Shown here one piece after another: positions 33,007 through 45,000 of a stretch of 64,000 nt of DNA. Both the position numbers and the translations under genes were made by a program. The DNA is from Timema cristinae. Taxonomy: Eukaryota > Arthropoda > Insecta > Phasmatodea > Timematidae. Positions within the stretch are counted from its first letter, which is position 1; each line of letters opens with the position of its first letter. The notes beneath the pieces were generated by a model. It was not told the DNA's origin. It saw only the letters and a program-made list of their open reading frames with translations, and searched no databases. The stretch is taken from assembly GCA_039000515.1 (NCBI GenBank), contig JBCFYV010000001.1:14028928-14092927 (forward strand), in the 5' to 3' direction.

Positions 33007-33206
33007 CAGTAGTCCCCATGGTTTCTTTGGTGCTGACTGACAGATCACAGCTGATAGCTTTAAAAAGTTACCAGACCAGACCAGACCTGCGCCAAACCAT
33101 ATGATCTGCAAAAACATGTGTTTATCTGCTGTCGCTTCTCAGAGTGAAAATGTAGGCATATATCTAAATGTTGACAGTCAGCACCAAAGAAGCCGTGGGG
33201 CTATTG
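33007..33206. mobile_element. Tc1/mariner-type MITE with about 37-bp inverted ends and TA duplication
   Basis: Left end CAGTAGTCCCCATGGTTTCT; the complement of the right end is CAATAGCCCCACGGCTTCTT. Both continue into TTTGGTGCTGACTG. TA flanks both sides (33005-33006, 33207-33208). A second copy lies at 36012. Confidence 0.88.
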
Positions 33207-33394
33207 TACTCTTGCCCAGTTTCTCATGACAGCTAACACGCTCCCCACTTCCCTACTCTCTTACATTCTATGTTTCTACTACATACGTGCTAATAACTAC
33301 GAAGTATGCCCATCCTGTAAAACACTTCTACTCACACATCAAGTGGTGCTGTCTCACTTTCGATAACAATTAACTACTTATAAAATATCATTCC

Positions 33395-33575
33395 ACTTAC
33401 CGCTTAGGTGACCGCAAGGTTCAGCAAGCTAATCTCCTGTTGGACTAGACTGCTGAAGACAGGGAGATTGGGGATAGATCTCGATCAGGTGCACAGAGTA
33501 TGGTTTTCACTCTCTCTGCATCCAAATGTGGCTGCACTTCTTCTAAATTAAGGCTTCCTAACCCATTTGTGTAAT
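33395..33575 (+). repeat. tRNA-derived SINE (family B), forward, diverged
   Basis: Head 'cgcttaggtgaccgcaaggt', 'agactgctgaagacagggag' and a box-B-like 'gatagatctcgatcaggtg', then the body 'tctctgcatccaaatgtggc'. Confidence 0.65.
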
Positions 33576-35465
33576 TAGTATGTTTTTGGTGGGAAGAACG
33601 GTTGTTACTAAAACAATCTTAATATATCCATAAATCAAGTCATGATATCCGCAGCTGTCACTTTTGATGGATACTATCAAAACCTATAGAATAACACAGA
33701 CAATATCCTAAAATAATAGACCTATGTTTGGATTTTCTCAACTGTTCTTCCAGCCAAAATGAGAGTACACACAGGTTGTAAACAGGTTGTAAAACTTGTA
33801 CTAACAAAAATAATCTAGTCTATTATTTGTGTCATCAATGTTGGCGGCAAATAAATGTGTTTAATTTTCCAGAATGTACCACATTTCAGCCCTCTAGTGA
33901 CTACTTAAGGCATTCTCCACAAGAATATCACCACACAGTAGTACAATATATTGAGCAGTAAGCATGTCCCTTGTTAACTTGACAACATTTTTAGGAACAC
34001 ACCCCTTGTTCCACCCTGTCCTGCTCTAGCTTCATCTCTCTCTATTAACTAGTCCATGTGTCAACCCTTGCAACATTAAGCAATTTAAGGTAATAAAGTG
34101 AGTTTGTACAATATATCTAGCAGCTGCAGGTTTGTACAGTAAAACAAACGCAAGATATGGTTTCCATGTTTTCTTTTTAATTGTTTACAAATCAAAACAT
34201 TTTTGTATACATTATAAGGAGGATTGTTTCATAAGGCAGAACACACCCCTCAATTGTTCCGTAGTTAATAGAAACAATTTTTTTTTTTTACATTCAAAAA
34301 TAAACTCACAAATAATTATGCTATAGCAATGCTTGTACATATCTATTCTAAATCAAATTGGTCCCATTTTAGAGATGACAAAGGAATATCCAGATAATGT
34401 GATGACTACAAGATGGTCGGCCCCGTAGAAAGGGAACACTGGCAGTTTTAAGCACATTGTCAGGTTACTTTGCAAAGAGAGTTCTCATTCACAGAACATG
34501 TCTTACACACTCTCATAAAGGTATGTACGAGAAAAAATGCTTGCTTGGTCGGATGAGTTAGGTTTGAATTTGTGTTGAGTCACATATTTTTTTATCTAAT
34601 AAAATACTAATGAAATGGATTAGGCATACGTTATATATTATAATGTTCAATGAAATGTTAGGGAAAGGGACAAGGACTGGGCAAAGTGTGCTGTGTAGGA
34701 GAGTGGATACTTCAATGCCTTGCTCTGTCCTAGCTACCAATGAATCTTCAGACGTTCCATATATACAATGATAGTGAGTGTGGCAAGTATTTACACAATA
34801 TGTATATGGTGGGTGGTGTGGTTACAGCGCTTGTCCTCCAGTCTTCCTACGTAAAGCTCCTCTTCTCCAATTCTTCCAGGTTGACTTGGTCTGGAAACAA
34901 ACAAGGCAGATCAAGTTTCAGCTGCTGCAAAAAGCAATGTTGCCTAAACACCAGGGACAGCACCAAACTACCACAGAGAGTACTTGTGGTCCTTATGTTG
35001 TATCCAGAGTTAAAACATCCCCCTGCTTAGTTTAATAAACTGGGACTAGTTAGTCTTACACAGACACAAAAGCAAATCCCACGCAACTTGCCCACATTCC
35101 CCACTGTGTACAGTTCTTTCAACAGTCCTCCATACATTGGCCAATGAACAGTGTCAATTACAACCCAAGGCCATAAGCAAGAAGCCATTTATTGGGTAAA
35201 GATTCACGATCACAATTGTTATTAGTTTTAGCATGCCTTAAATGATACCATACTTTGTTATGAATCTTTTATTTTTGTGAGATAACTAAATATTGGTATC
35301 TTAAACCAATTTTATTGTACAGTAATTTGACAATTATTTCTAATAGAAAAATTAATGAAACTTAGATAATGCTAATAATTTCAATATGGTATGTGTATGC
35401 CGAGTAGAGCCTAAGACACTGATTAATGCATATTAATGCTAATAATGCCAATATGAAATAGTTTA
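33576..35465. other. Intergenic stretch, nothing recognised
   Basis: The open frames at 34740-35035 have no family resemblance and no supporting signals. Sequence is otherwise AT-rich and unique. Confidence 0.45.
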
Positions 35466-35681
35466 TCATTATTAGCACCCCTTCCCGCTACCCTTCCGGG
35501 CTATACGCGTTTACGCTAGTGTGTAATGGTTGGGTTATTTGGGGATTAAATAGAGGACCTACATTTTTACGTGGAATCCGAACCAGAGTGGAGACCTGGC
35601 ATTCCCCACATTCACAAGTTGTGATTAATACACGTCTTGTCAGAGGTGAAGGAAGGGTTTGGCTCTCAGATAAATCTGTGT
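35466..35681 (-). repeat. Family A SINE, reverse orientation, tRNA head missing
   Basis: Begins with the complement of the tail (attattagcacc, cgggctatacgcgtttacgc), passes through the body (ggcattccccacattcacaa) and stops at 'cagataaatctgtg', just short of the tRNA head. It is a 5'-truncated copy. Confidence 0.85.
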
Positions 35682-36011
35682 AAGCGGAAACCATTGGTAC
35701 AGGATATTATTAGACTAAGTGCAAGAAAGACTCTAGTACAGCATCGGCGTGCACTCAAAAGAACGTCATCGCTTTGACACCGAACAGCGGTCTAATAATC
35801 TCAATGTTGAATAGGAAATTAGTGTTCAAAGATATTAGTGCTACTTTTTTTCAACCTCTTACACCTTAGCTATTTACCAAAGCCTTCTTCACCACATCAA
35901 CACCAGTGTTTTTTAATCCTATCTTAAAAAGGAAAAAAGAAAGACACTTGATTAGAATATTATTATGTCAAAAGCTTTTGAGCAGTGGCGTACCTGAATA
36001 TTTGACACCTA

Positions 36012-36214
36012 CAATAGCCCGATGGCTTTTTTGGCACTGACTGACAGCTAAAAGTTTTGAAAAGTTAGCAGACCACATTATGTATCCCTACGCCAAATCA
36101 TATGATTTGAAAAAACATGTGTTTAGCAGCTGTCACTTCTGACAGTCAAAATTTAGGTATATACCTAAATGTTGACTGTCAGAAGTCAGCACCAAAGAAG
36201 CCATGGAGCTACTG
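36012..36214. mobile_element. Second copy of the Tc1/mariner-type MITE
   Basis: Ends CAATAGCCCGATGGCTTTTT and, as complement, CAGTAGCTCCATGGCTTCTT. The interior word 'catatgatttgaaaaaacat' corresponds to the copy at 33007. TA is kept on the left but not on the right. Confidence 0.85.
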
Positions 36215-36390
36215 CAGCTAACCTAACCTAATATATGCGATAAAATTAATAAACGTCAGAAAATATACACTAACAAATGAGTTCTAATTTGTTCTGAGGC
36301 CTGATCAACTACAACTCCTAAGAGCGGCATTAACAAAGAACCACTACCTAAAAATTTCCTAGTTTAAATTTGTCCTGCTACACCGCTCTT

Positions 36391-36740
36391 TAGTGTGTAT
36401 TTGACAAACATCAGCATTCAATGTTATCTGCCTCAGGGGCCGAATGAAACACTTTCGTTGGCCCTGTAGTGTGTATATAACAAACACCAGCAATCTATGT
36501 TATCTGCTTCAGGCGAATGAAACACTTTCGTTGGCCCTGTAGTGTGTATATAACAAACACAGCAATCTATGTTACCGCTTCAGGGGCCGAATGAAACACT
36601 TTCGTTGGCCCTGTAGTGTGTATATAACAAACACCAGCAATCTATGTTATCTGCTTCAGGGGCCGAATGAAACACTTTCGTTGGCCCTGTAGTGTGTATA
36701 TAACAAACACCAGCAATCTATGTTACCCGCTTCAGGGGCG
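36391..36740. repeat. Tandem repeat, about 76-bp unit, 4.5 copies
   Basis: The unit runs 'tagtgtgtatataacaaaca' , 'ccagcaatctatgttatctg', 'cttcaggggccgaatgaaac', 'actttcgttggccctg'. Copies differ by a few one- to three-base gaps. Confidence 0.95.
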
Positions 36741-37259
36741 AACGGTCTAAGGCGGCAGTTATCAAATTGTGGTCCGCACATGGGACAAAGATATTCTTTT
36801 CTCAATTTTTCTACATTGTTGCTAGTTCCTAGTGCCATAGACTAGAGTAAGTAACAGTGTATATTATTTCATTCATGATCTTTGATGTGATTCTACTACA
36901 ATGTATAGACCATTAGACCTATTATTTAGTTTCACAAATCTTATGAGTTTTTAGTAAATGTCTATAAGATAAAAGAGGGATAAAGTCTGTGCTGGGTACC
37001 GTACTATTTATTTTTGCTCAATGATTTCACACTTTCCCTCAAACTATATTTGGTTTAATCTACTCTTTCTAACTTCATCCGACCTACCATATCAGTTTAA
37101 TTATGTATATCTGGACTTATGGTGTGGTAGTAATTATCTAAGATTTTAGATTTAGGCTTTAATAACGTTCACGTCAAACATAAACATTAATAAAATTTTA
37201 AACGTGTTTGATTACCAATGTCCAATGGTCTAAGGAGTCACACTCGCAATAGACTAGAC

Positions 37260-38046
37260 CAGGGGTTCTCAACCCTATGCCCGCGGGCCTTTTGCGTCTG
37301 CCCGCCAATTTTTGACCACAGCTGAAATGTTCTTGACTAATTATTTTAATCTGCCACTTTTTGACAAAAATCAAGTTTGTGCTTATCTCCAGGTATGCTA
37401 TACTCAATAAGTTGATGATTGAAAGCCCCCCCCCCCCCCCTCTTTACAATCCCTTCCTCTTATTCCACTTTCTTTGCTGGCTCATTTACAAAGTGTTATT
37501 TTACTCGGAACCACACTAGTTTCAAGCTGAATGGTTTTGCTTTTTTTCTAATCTAAAAGACCTTACCCCCTTCCTTCATTCTCTTCACACTCACTAATAC
37601 CACGCTAATACTTCCTATTTCCTTTGTAAATATCTTGACATTGGTCTGTCTACCCAGCTTTGTCGCCTGAATAAACACAGAATAAATATTTTAAAAATGT
37701 ACCCAAGCACCAAAATGATGGCGAGTAGCTAAATAGTTCCTAGTGTCTTTATTTTGGTCTTGTTAAAACTGTAAATAAAGCAGTATTTTTTAAATTTATT
37801 TTTTGTCAACTTGGAGGGGGTTGAACCCCCATGGCTATGTCATTGAGTATTACCCACAACCACATGTAACGTCAAATCGTTGTTGGCAACTTAACATAGC
37901 AGTTGGCCGACCCTGTGTATAGCGTCGAGGCTGACCTCTGGACCTGGTCGGAGATAGTAAATTTACCTTGAAAAAGTAATTGGTGCCCACCGTACTACCG
38001 TTAGTTTTGAATCTGCTCTAAGGTACAAAAAGGTTGGGGATCTCTG
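37260..38046. mobile_element. Non-autonomous hAT-like element
   Basis: Left end CAGGGGTTCTCAACCCTATG; the complement of the right end is CAGAGATCCCCAACCTTTTT. Imperfect 8-bp duplications gactagac (37252-37259) and cattagac (38047-38054) agree at six positions. No transposase frame is evident. It was inserted in a tRNA-like SINE head, whose rest (cgaatcccggtcgggt) continues at 38055-38100. Confidence 0.7.
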
Positions 38047-38100
38047 CATTAGACTGTCGATTAGGGGGATATCTGTGTTCGAATCCCGGTCGGGTACTTT

Positions 38101-40965
38101 AAACTTATTGATGTAAATTTTTCCCACCAAATATATCATTCATTAAACCTAAGGATGATAAAAAGAAAAACACAATTTTATTTTATATTGTATCACTTTA
38201 CTTTAAATTGTATTTAACCTCACAAAGACTTTGGATATATTTTAAAATTATGGGAAGGTTTCATAACCGATCACAAACGTACCCTTCTGACAAATATTAT
38301 GCTTTATAAAGGATTTGTTATAAAACGCGTTAAAGGAGTAAAATGGGGTAAAATTATTTTTGAAATCAAAAGAAAATTGAGAAAAGTTAAAATTAAGAAA
38401 ATTATTCATTACCAGCCTTAGAATAGTGGTATTTAGTAAACAATAATATTCAAATTTTATTAACATAAATGTAGTAATCACTATGTAAGACTGATCTGAT
38501 TTCTCTTCTTAAATTGATTGTTTCAATAGAAAGTAATAATTGATTAATCAGAACATCTGAAATGGTTTGACTTAAAGGTTTGCCTATAAATAGACTACAC
38601 TCCTTCTCTTTTATAACTACAAAACATTATATTAGGAACTAGTTTGACTCGTGTGTATGTTAAGAAATATTAATCCATGCAACTAAAGAAGGAGTCTAAT
38701 CAAGTTTTTCCAATATTACTGGTCGCAAGAATCATAAGTAAATCATTGCACAATTTTTCCAAAAACTTGCCCCCACTTAGCAAGAGATCAGAGGTGAAGG
38801 GGGGAAATGTACTCGTGCCCCCCCCCCCCCCTCTCCTCCTAGTTCCAGCGCTTGTGCCTAGAGGCACCCATGTTTGAATATGTCCCTGGGGCACAAACAA
38901 ATAATAGAAACAGATTCTCAACCTTTTTAGCTGCGCTCCTTTTACCAGCTTGAGTCCTTCAACACTGGGGTTCGCTAGTGTCACTGCTGGGTGATGATAG
39001 GACTAACCGCAGCGATCCTGGTGTTGAAGGATTCAACCTGTCAGAAGAACCGCAACAATTTTAACCTGGAGGCTGAGTGTGTATATTATTGGTCTGTGGC
39101 CCTGGGGTGAATCCCCAGGTCCTCCCAGCCTATTGTGTGTTATAATACAATAGTATATTTATGCAAAGTTGAACACACCCTAAAGAGGATCTAGCCTTGT
39201 TGCATCCATTTAGGTTAAGAGTAGTTGGACTACTGGACCAGGTGAAGAAACGTTCCATAATGCTCTACTTCAGTGGGTGGCGACTCTTGGCAAACAAACA
39301 AGCATCGTGTAAAACATTGAGCGCTGCATTCTCTCTTAAGTGTCATTCCACAATAAAAATTAATAGGATTTATTTGAAACATTTTGTCATGGAATCTAAC
39401 ACAGGTGGGGGCAACAGGGGTGATGTGGGGGGGATCTTGGAAAAGTTAGCAAGTAGCAATGTCTCAGTCCATTTCAAAACATCGACCAGTTGTGTCAGTT
39501 GTAATTATCTGACCCTCTGACTCGGCCTGACATATTATGTTCTGCTAGTAAGTGTTATCTCTACAATCGGAAAAGTCAAAACAAAACATTTAAAATCTAG
39601 ATTTGCAATATCAATTGAATGATATTAATACAATTAATGAGTAGTTTGGTTGGAAAAAATTTAAATAACTACTTTGTTCTACAACATGGGATAGAATCAA
39701 ATTATCATCGTATAAAAAGAACATTATTTATATATAATTAAAAATTATGTAATTTTAAAACTTTTAAGCTGCTTATATATTAAAACTTATTTTTCTTTGA
39801 CATATTATCATGAACTGTAATGATTTGAATTCAATGAAACAAAATTTATAGTTTATAATTTATTATACACTTCTTAAAATTGTGCAATAAAATTTTTATT
39901 TCAAATTACCTTAAATCAGGCTACAAGATTTTATTTAATGTGATCATCCGCTATCGCATGGACTATCTGATGCAGGTCATGCTTTTGGAGTTTCTAACAA
40001 GTACTGTACTTAGTTAAGAGCATTTTTTTTTGACAATTTGTTTAGTAGGCTGATGAATACCAAAACATAAATAAATCTTTATTTGTACACTTTTTTTTTC
40101 ATGTTTGATATAAATTAATGTATATTCTTAGCCTATGAGCAGGACCCAAACTTGATGGTAAAAAAAAACTTAAAATTTTAATTAAAGCACATGACAAAAT
40201 CAAACACGCACTTTACAATTTAATTATTACTTATATTTAAATATATATATATATATATATCCATTTCATAAGTAATAGCTACCCCCTTTCAACGCAACCC
40301 TCTCCAGCAATAGTTGCAGTATCACCGGAAATGTGTATTTTACAAACATATAAAAAGGATACAAAGTTCATTATGGTTGAATATTTAGTATTAAATATAG
40401 ACAGTATGAAAAAAGTATATTTATTTAACATAAATGCCTAAAATAGATTTTTTTTAAATACCCGAAAATGACCTGAAGATTTTTACAAACCAAGAAAATG
40501 TATGACCAAAAAAAAATTCAAAATGACAAATGTAAGTTACACAAAAAAAAAGTTACCACAACCAGGAAATCATGAAGAGAATATATGGACACATGAGCAT
40601 TGTCTGTGATATACCAACAACAAGATGGACGTTATCAACATCCGGGAGCCGGTTATGAAGCCCGAATATATACAGGAATAGTTATTATAGTAGTAGCTGG
40701 CATAAAACAAAATATATACTAAATAGTATCAAGCAGTACATGTAGTTTTAAGCAGTATGCAGTAATAAAAAAACAGGAATAAAGAATTTTAACTAAAATG
40801 GTTAACATTAATTAAGATTAATAAACTGGAAATGAATTTAACTTTAGAGTTTGAAGCAGTAATCTGTATTAACAAACCGGTATATTAATAGTCAGCATGA
40901 TGGAAGGGAAAAGATTGTTTAGTAGGAACAAGCAGGAATAATTAGTAATTTTAGTTGTATATAGC
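38101..40965. other. Intergenic AT-rich stretch
   Basis: No gene recognised. There is a C10-11 run near 38819, and a (AT)n tract near 40240-40260. Confidence 0.45.
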
Positions 40966-41365
40966 AGGAATGATTAATGTAATTTTTAATAGTCTTTAGC
41001 AAGAATTACAGTAATTTTAATAGGTTTTAGCAGGAATGAGCAGTAATTTTAATAGTTTTTAGCAAAAATTAGCAGTGATTATAATGGTTTTTTAGAAATA
41101 ATTAGCAGTAATTTTAATAGTTTTTTAGCAATAATTTATGTTAAGTAATTTGAATAGTTTTTAGCAATAATTAGCATAATTTGAATAGTTTTTAGCAATA
41201 ATTAGCAGTAATTTGAATAGTTTTTAGCAATAATTAGCAATAATTTAAATTAGATTTTAGCAGTAATTTGAATAGTTTTTTAGAAATAATTGGGCAGTAA
41301 TTTTAATAGTTTTTTAGCAATAATTAGCAGTAATTTTAATATTTTTTAGCAGAATGAACAGTAAG
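40966..41365. repeat. Minisatellite, about 31-36 bp unit, about 11 diverged copies
   Basis: The unit is about 'agcaataattagcagtaatt' followed by 'tgaatagttttt'. It lies some 450 bp downstream (in transporter orientation) of the transporter stop codon and may be within or just beyond its 3' untranslated region. Confidence 0.9.
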
Positions 41366-41813
41366 TTTAATAGTGTGTGGAAAATTGCACAGTTTCAATT
41401 ATATCCTACAGTAATAAATATATTTTTATATAAAACACTTTTAGCTTTGGCTCTGCACATAAATGCATGATGTGTATTAAACGGTGTTCACTGCTTACCT
41501 TTATGTGCATTTCAATATTATCACAAAGTTATGTTATAATCTCGAGTAATCTATAACACAGACATTGGTAAACAATAAAGTTACAAAATAACATTATTTT
41601 ACTTTACCTCTCTCCATTTATCATACATAATAATCCCCAAATGCTATTATGGGCTCTAAAATTTAAACTTTGGATATAATTTTGAGTTCAATACTCAAAC
41701 TGCCTCTGATAAAACATATGTAATGAATAATTTCATTATAAAATGACGCTGCCCAGACACACAGGAAGCAGTTATTACACCAAATACACTAAAGCAACAA
41801 ATATAAACAACCC

Positions 41814-42002
41814 TCATGTATCATCAGTAAGCTGTTTAGTAGCGTGGTGAGAGCGTGCCTGCTTACTGGACTTTTCATCACTGGTCTCTGGTTCGTTCCA
41901 CGGTTGAACCACTGCGCTGCCAAACAGGACGAAGAACAGATTGCACAGGAAGTATATGCATGCCGCGATGAAGAACACAGTCTTCCACTCCGCAGCCAGT
42001 GT
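41814..42002 (-). CDS. Transporter exon 9: last helix and cytosolic tail
   Basis: Acceptor catgttccag ends at 42003; the stop TGA is at 41816-41814; 189 nt, phase 0. It encodes [20 protein letters not shown] then [16 protein letters not shown] and a polar 23-residue tail ending TKQLTDDT. Confidence 0.95.
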   Translation of the reverse strand, partial: TLAAEWKTVFFIAACIYFLCNLFFVLFGSAVVQPWNEPETSDEKSSKQARSHHATKQLTDDT

Positions 42003-45000
42003 CTGGAACATGAGATGTGTGATAAAGACAATGCAGAAGACCGTTATCAAGTTCTCAATCAGCAAACTCACCAACTCACAGCTCAAGACTCAGAGAAACT
42101 ACTTATTGTGTGCTTCTAGTTAATACAATCATACCTTGTTTTAAGAATATAAAACACACACACATCACACTGCAATCTCATCATGAACTGTGACCTGTAT
42201 AGACTCACCTCACTCTCATCATGAACTGTGACCTGTATAGACTCACCTCACTCTCATCATGAACTGTGACCTGTATAGACTCACCTCACTCCCATCATGA
42301 ACTATGCTCTTGATAGACTCACCTCTCCCTTACTATCATCGTGAACTATGACTCCCACCATAAGTGGGCCCATGATGGACATGATGTTAGCGACACAGTT
42401 GGTTATGCCCATCATGGTGCCCGCATAGTTCGGAGACAGGTCGATGTGGTTCACTTGGAAGCCAACATAAACCCCTGCATTGGCTGCTACTGCTGCAGTC
42501 AACAGTCCCACAGCCAGGGTAGTGTCCCGGGAGTAGCCTAGACCAATCAGAGCCACAGCTGGTCCCCAGTGAGCTGTTGAACAATCACCAGAACTAGTCA
42601 ACTGGGGGAGGCAATGAGCTGTTGAACAATCACCAGAACTAATCAACTGGGGGAGACAATGAGCTGTTGAACAATCACCAGTAAACTATGTTACAAACTA
42701 TGGGGAGCAATGAGCTGTTGAACAATCACCAGAACTAGTCAACTGGGGAGGCAATGAGCTGTTGAAAACACCAGAACTAGTCAACTGGGGGAGGCAATGA
42801 GCTGTTGAACAATCACCAGAACTAGTCAACTGGGGGAGGCAATGAACTTTTGAACATTTACCAGAACCAATCAACTGGGGGAGGCAATGATCTGTTGACA
42901 AAAACCAAGTGTGCTTATAACGCTCCTGAGTAGATCTTTCCGGCAGTAGGAGAACAAACAGAGGATGAGGAAAATACCAATGTCAATACAATGTGTTGTG
43001 ACCCTCCCTATTAAATGACATAATTCGGTCCACAAAGATCTATTCTACGCTCCTATACCTGCTAACTTTAGTTTTTTTTTTTTTAGAGTTCTGGTAAAAA
43101 AATAGTATCAAATGAGATCCTGTTCAAATTGCATCCTTAATTATAAACAAATTGTGCAATTACCAAGCTTGTAAATTATTTGTATTTTTTATGTAAATAA
43201 CTCGTATTTTGTAGATTATATTTTATCATCATATCATCATATAATATCATGTTCTATTTACAACTATTTAAATGGCACTAAAACTTGTAAATATAAAATT
43301 TTTAAGAACTGGAACCTTTAAAATTGTGTTTGGAGAACCGGAACAGTAACCAAAATAATGAGCATTTTGGTTCGACTCCCTGCTTATATATTCTATCTAG
43401 ACTTACACTCCATTTCACCCGTCACCTACAACTACTCTTTGTCCTGTCAATAATAAAGAGGATAAATTAAAACTATGAAACTTCTTTTCTCAAGGTAAAG
43501 AGGAAAACTCACTGCTAGAGCTCAAATACCAACAAGCCTTGTCTGATAGCTCTGAAAATATGTTTCAAAAGTCGTTGAAACGAGGTAATGTCACATTTTC
43601 ACACGTTTTGTTTCTATTAATAGAACTCAAACTATAGGGTTGTTAAGGAAACTTTTATTTTGGCGTGAGCCATTATTTTGAAATAAGGTATCGTAGAAAT
43701 AAATGTTACATTAGAGCTGAACGTCTGTACGGCAATTTCTCGATTACCGAGTTGGGCACCTTAACATATATTCATAAATAACACTGAAACTAAGTTTAAG
43801 TGTAAATAGTTTCAGTGTAAGCCTCAGTGGTGAGGGGAAGTATTAACATAATTATTATTAGTTAATTTAATCCCAAGGAAATTTCAGCTACATTATCGAT
43901 GATCAGTTTCTACTTCTACTTCTTTATGAACAAAATTGCTTCTAAATTGTTTATACAAGTTGTGGTTGGGAGTCTAATTTTGTAAATACTGTAAGTTTGT
44001 GAAATTATCCTCCATCCACTGCCTGTGTAGATTACAGAGATAGTAATAGTCAGTAGTCGCTACACAACAAATGGGATGGTTTCACATTTAATGCCATCGT
44101 ACGTCTTTACGAATTATGTTTTATGGACACCCCCACACTTCCCTCACTGGAAGTTTTGATTAAAATCCAGTAAAAGCAACCATTGAATGGATAACTTTAT
44201 AAAGTAGTTACGGCGTTCCAAACAAACCGGCCGGTCAACAGGGATATCTCCCTGTCTTCAATATTTGTTGTAAAAAAAGAGGTGTCACAAGCAGGATCTT
44301 CTCTCACCTATAGAGTTGAACAGTTTCCTGGAGACTGTCAGGGATATGGTCTTCCTGGCCTCCATCAAGTCTGCGGCCCAACTCATGATGAAACTCATGA
44401 TCCACATCATGAGGTAAGGAAGAGCAGACAACAGCGAGTTCTGCGACAGAACAAACGCTGCTTTAACAATTAGACGACAGATCACGTGGTGTGGTAGGAA
44501 CCCCGCTTATTAGATTGAAACTTAGGGCAAAATATATCTCATCGGAATATGGTGCTATTGTAATTAGAGGGTGTGAAGCTTCGAAACTTTTAAAATAATA
44601 TCAGCTTAGACTTTGGTCTGAAAAATAATTCAGATTTAGATAGTAATAAAGCTTTGCAAATATAGATATAGGCCTATATAATAAATTGACACCTTAGATC
44701 ATCAATTATTGTTCAATTTTTGCTATTCCGTTCTGTAATGTGAATTACAAATCAATAATCATAAGAAAAAAATATTTTTTTTTAGCAACTTATGTACTAA
44801 TTACTCTAATCTAATGGTTTTATAAATTAGGAAGGTTATATTTAGAGGAAGTGTACCCAAATTTGTGTCGAGGGAGAGTGTAGAACCATTTAATAAAACC
44901 ACCCTCAGTACACACAACCGAGATTCGAACCTCGCTCTCCCTATCCCTGGTAGTATAGCTTACTGCAAGAGTAGCGCGTTAAACCATGCGGCTCACTGGA

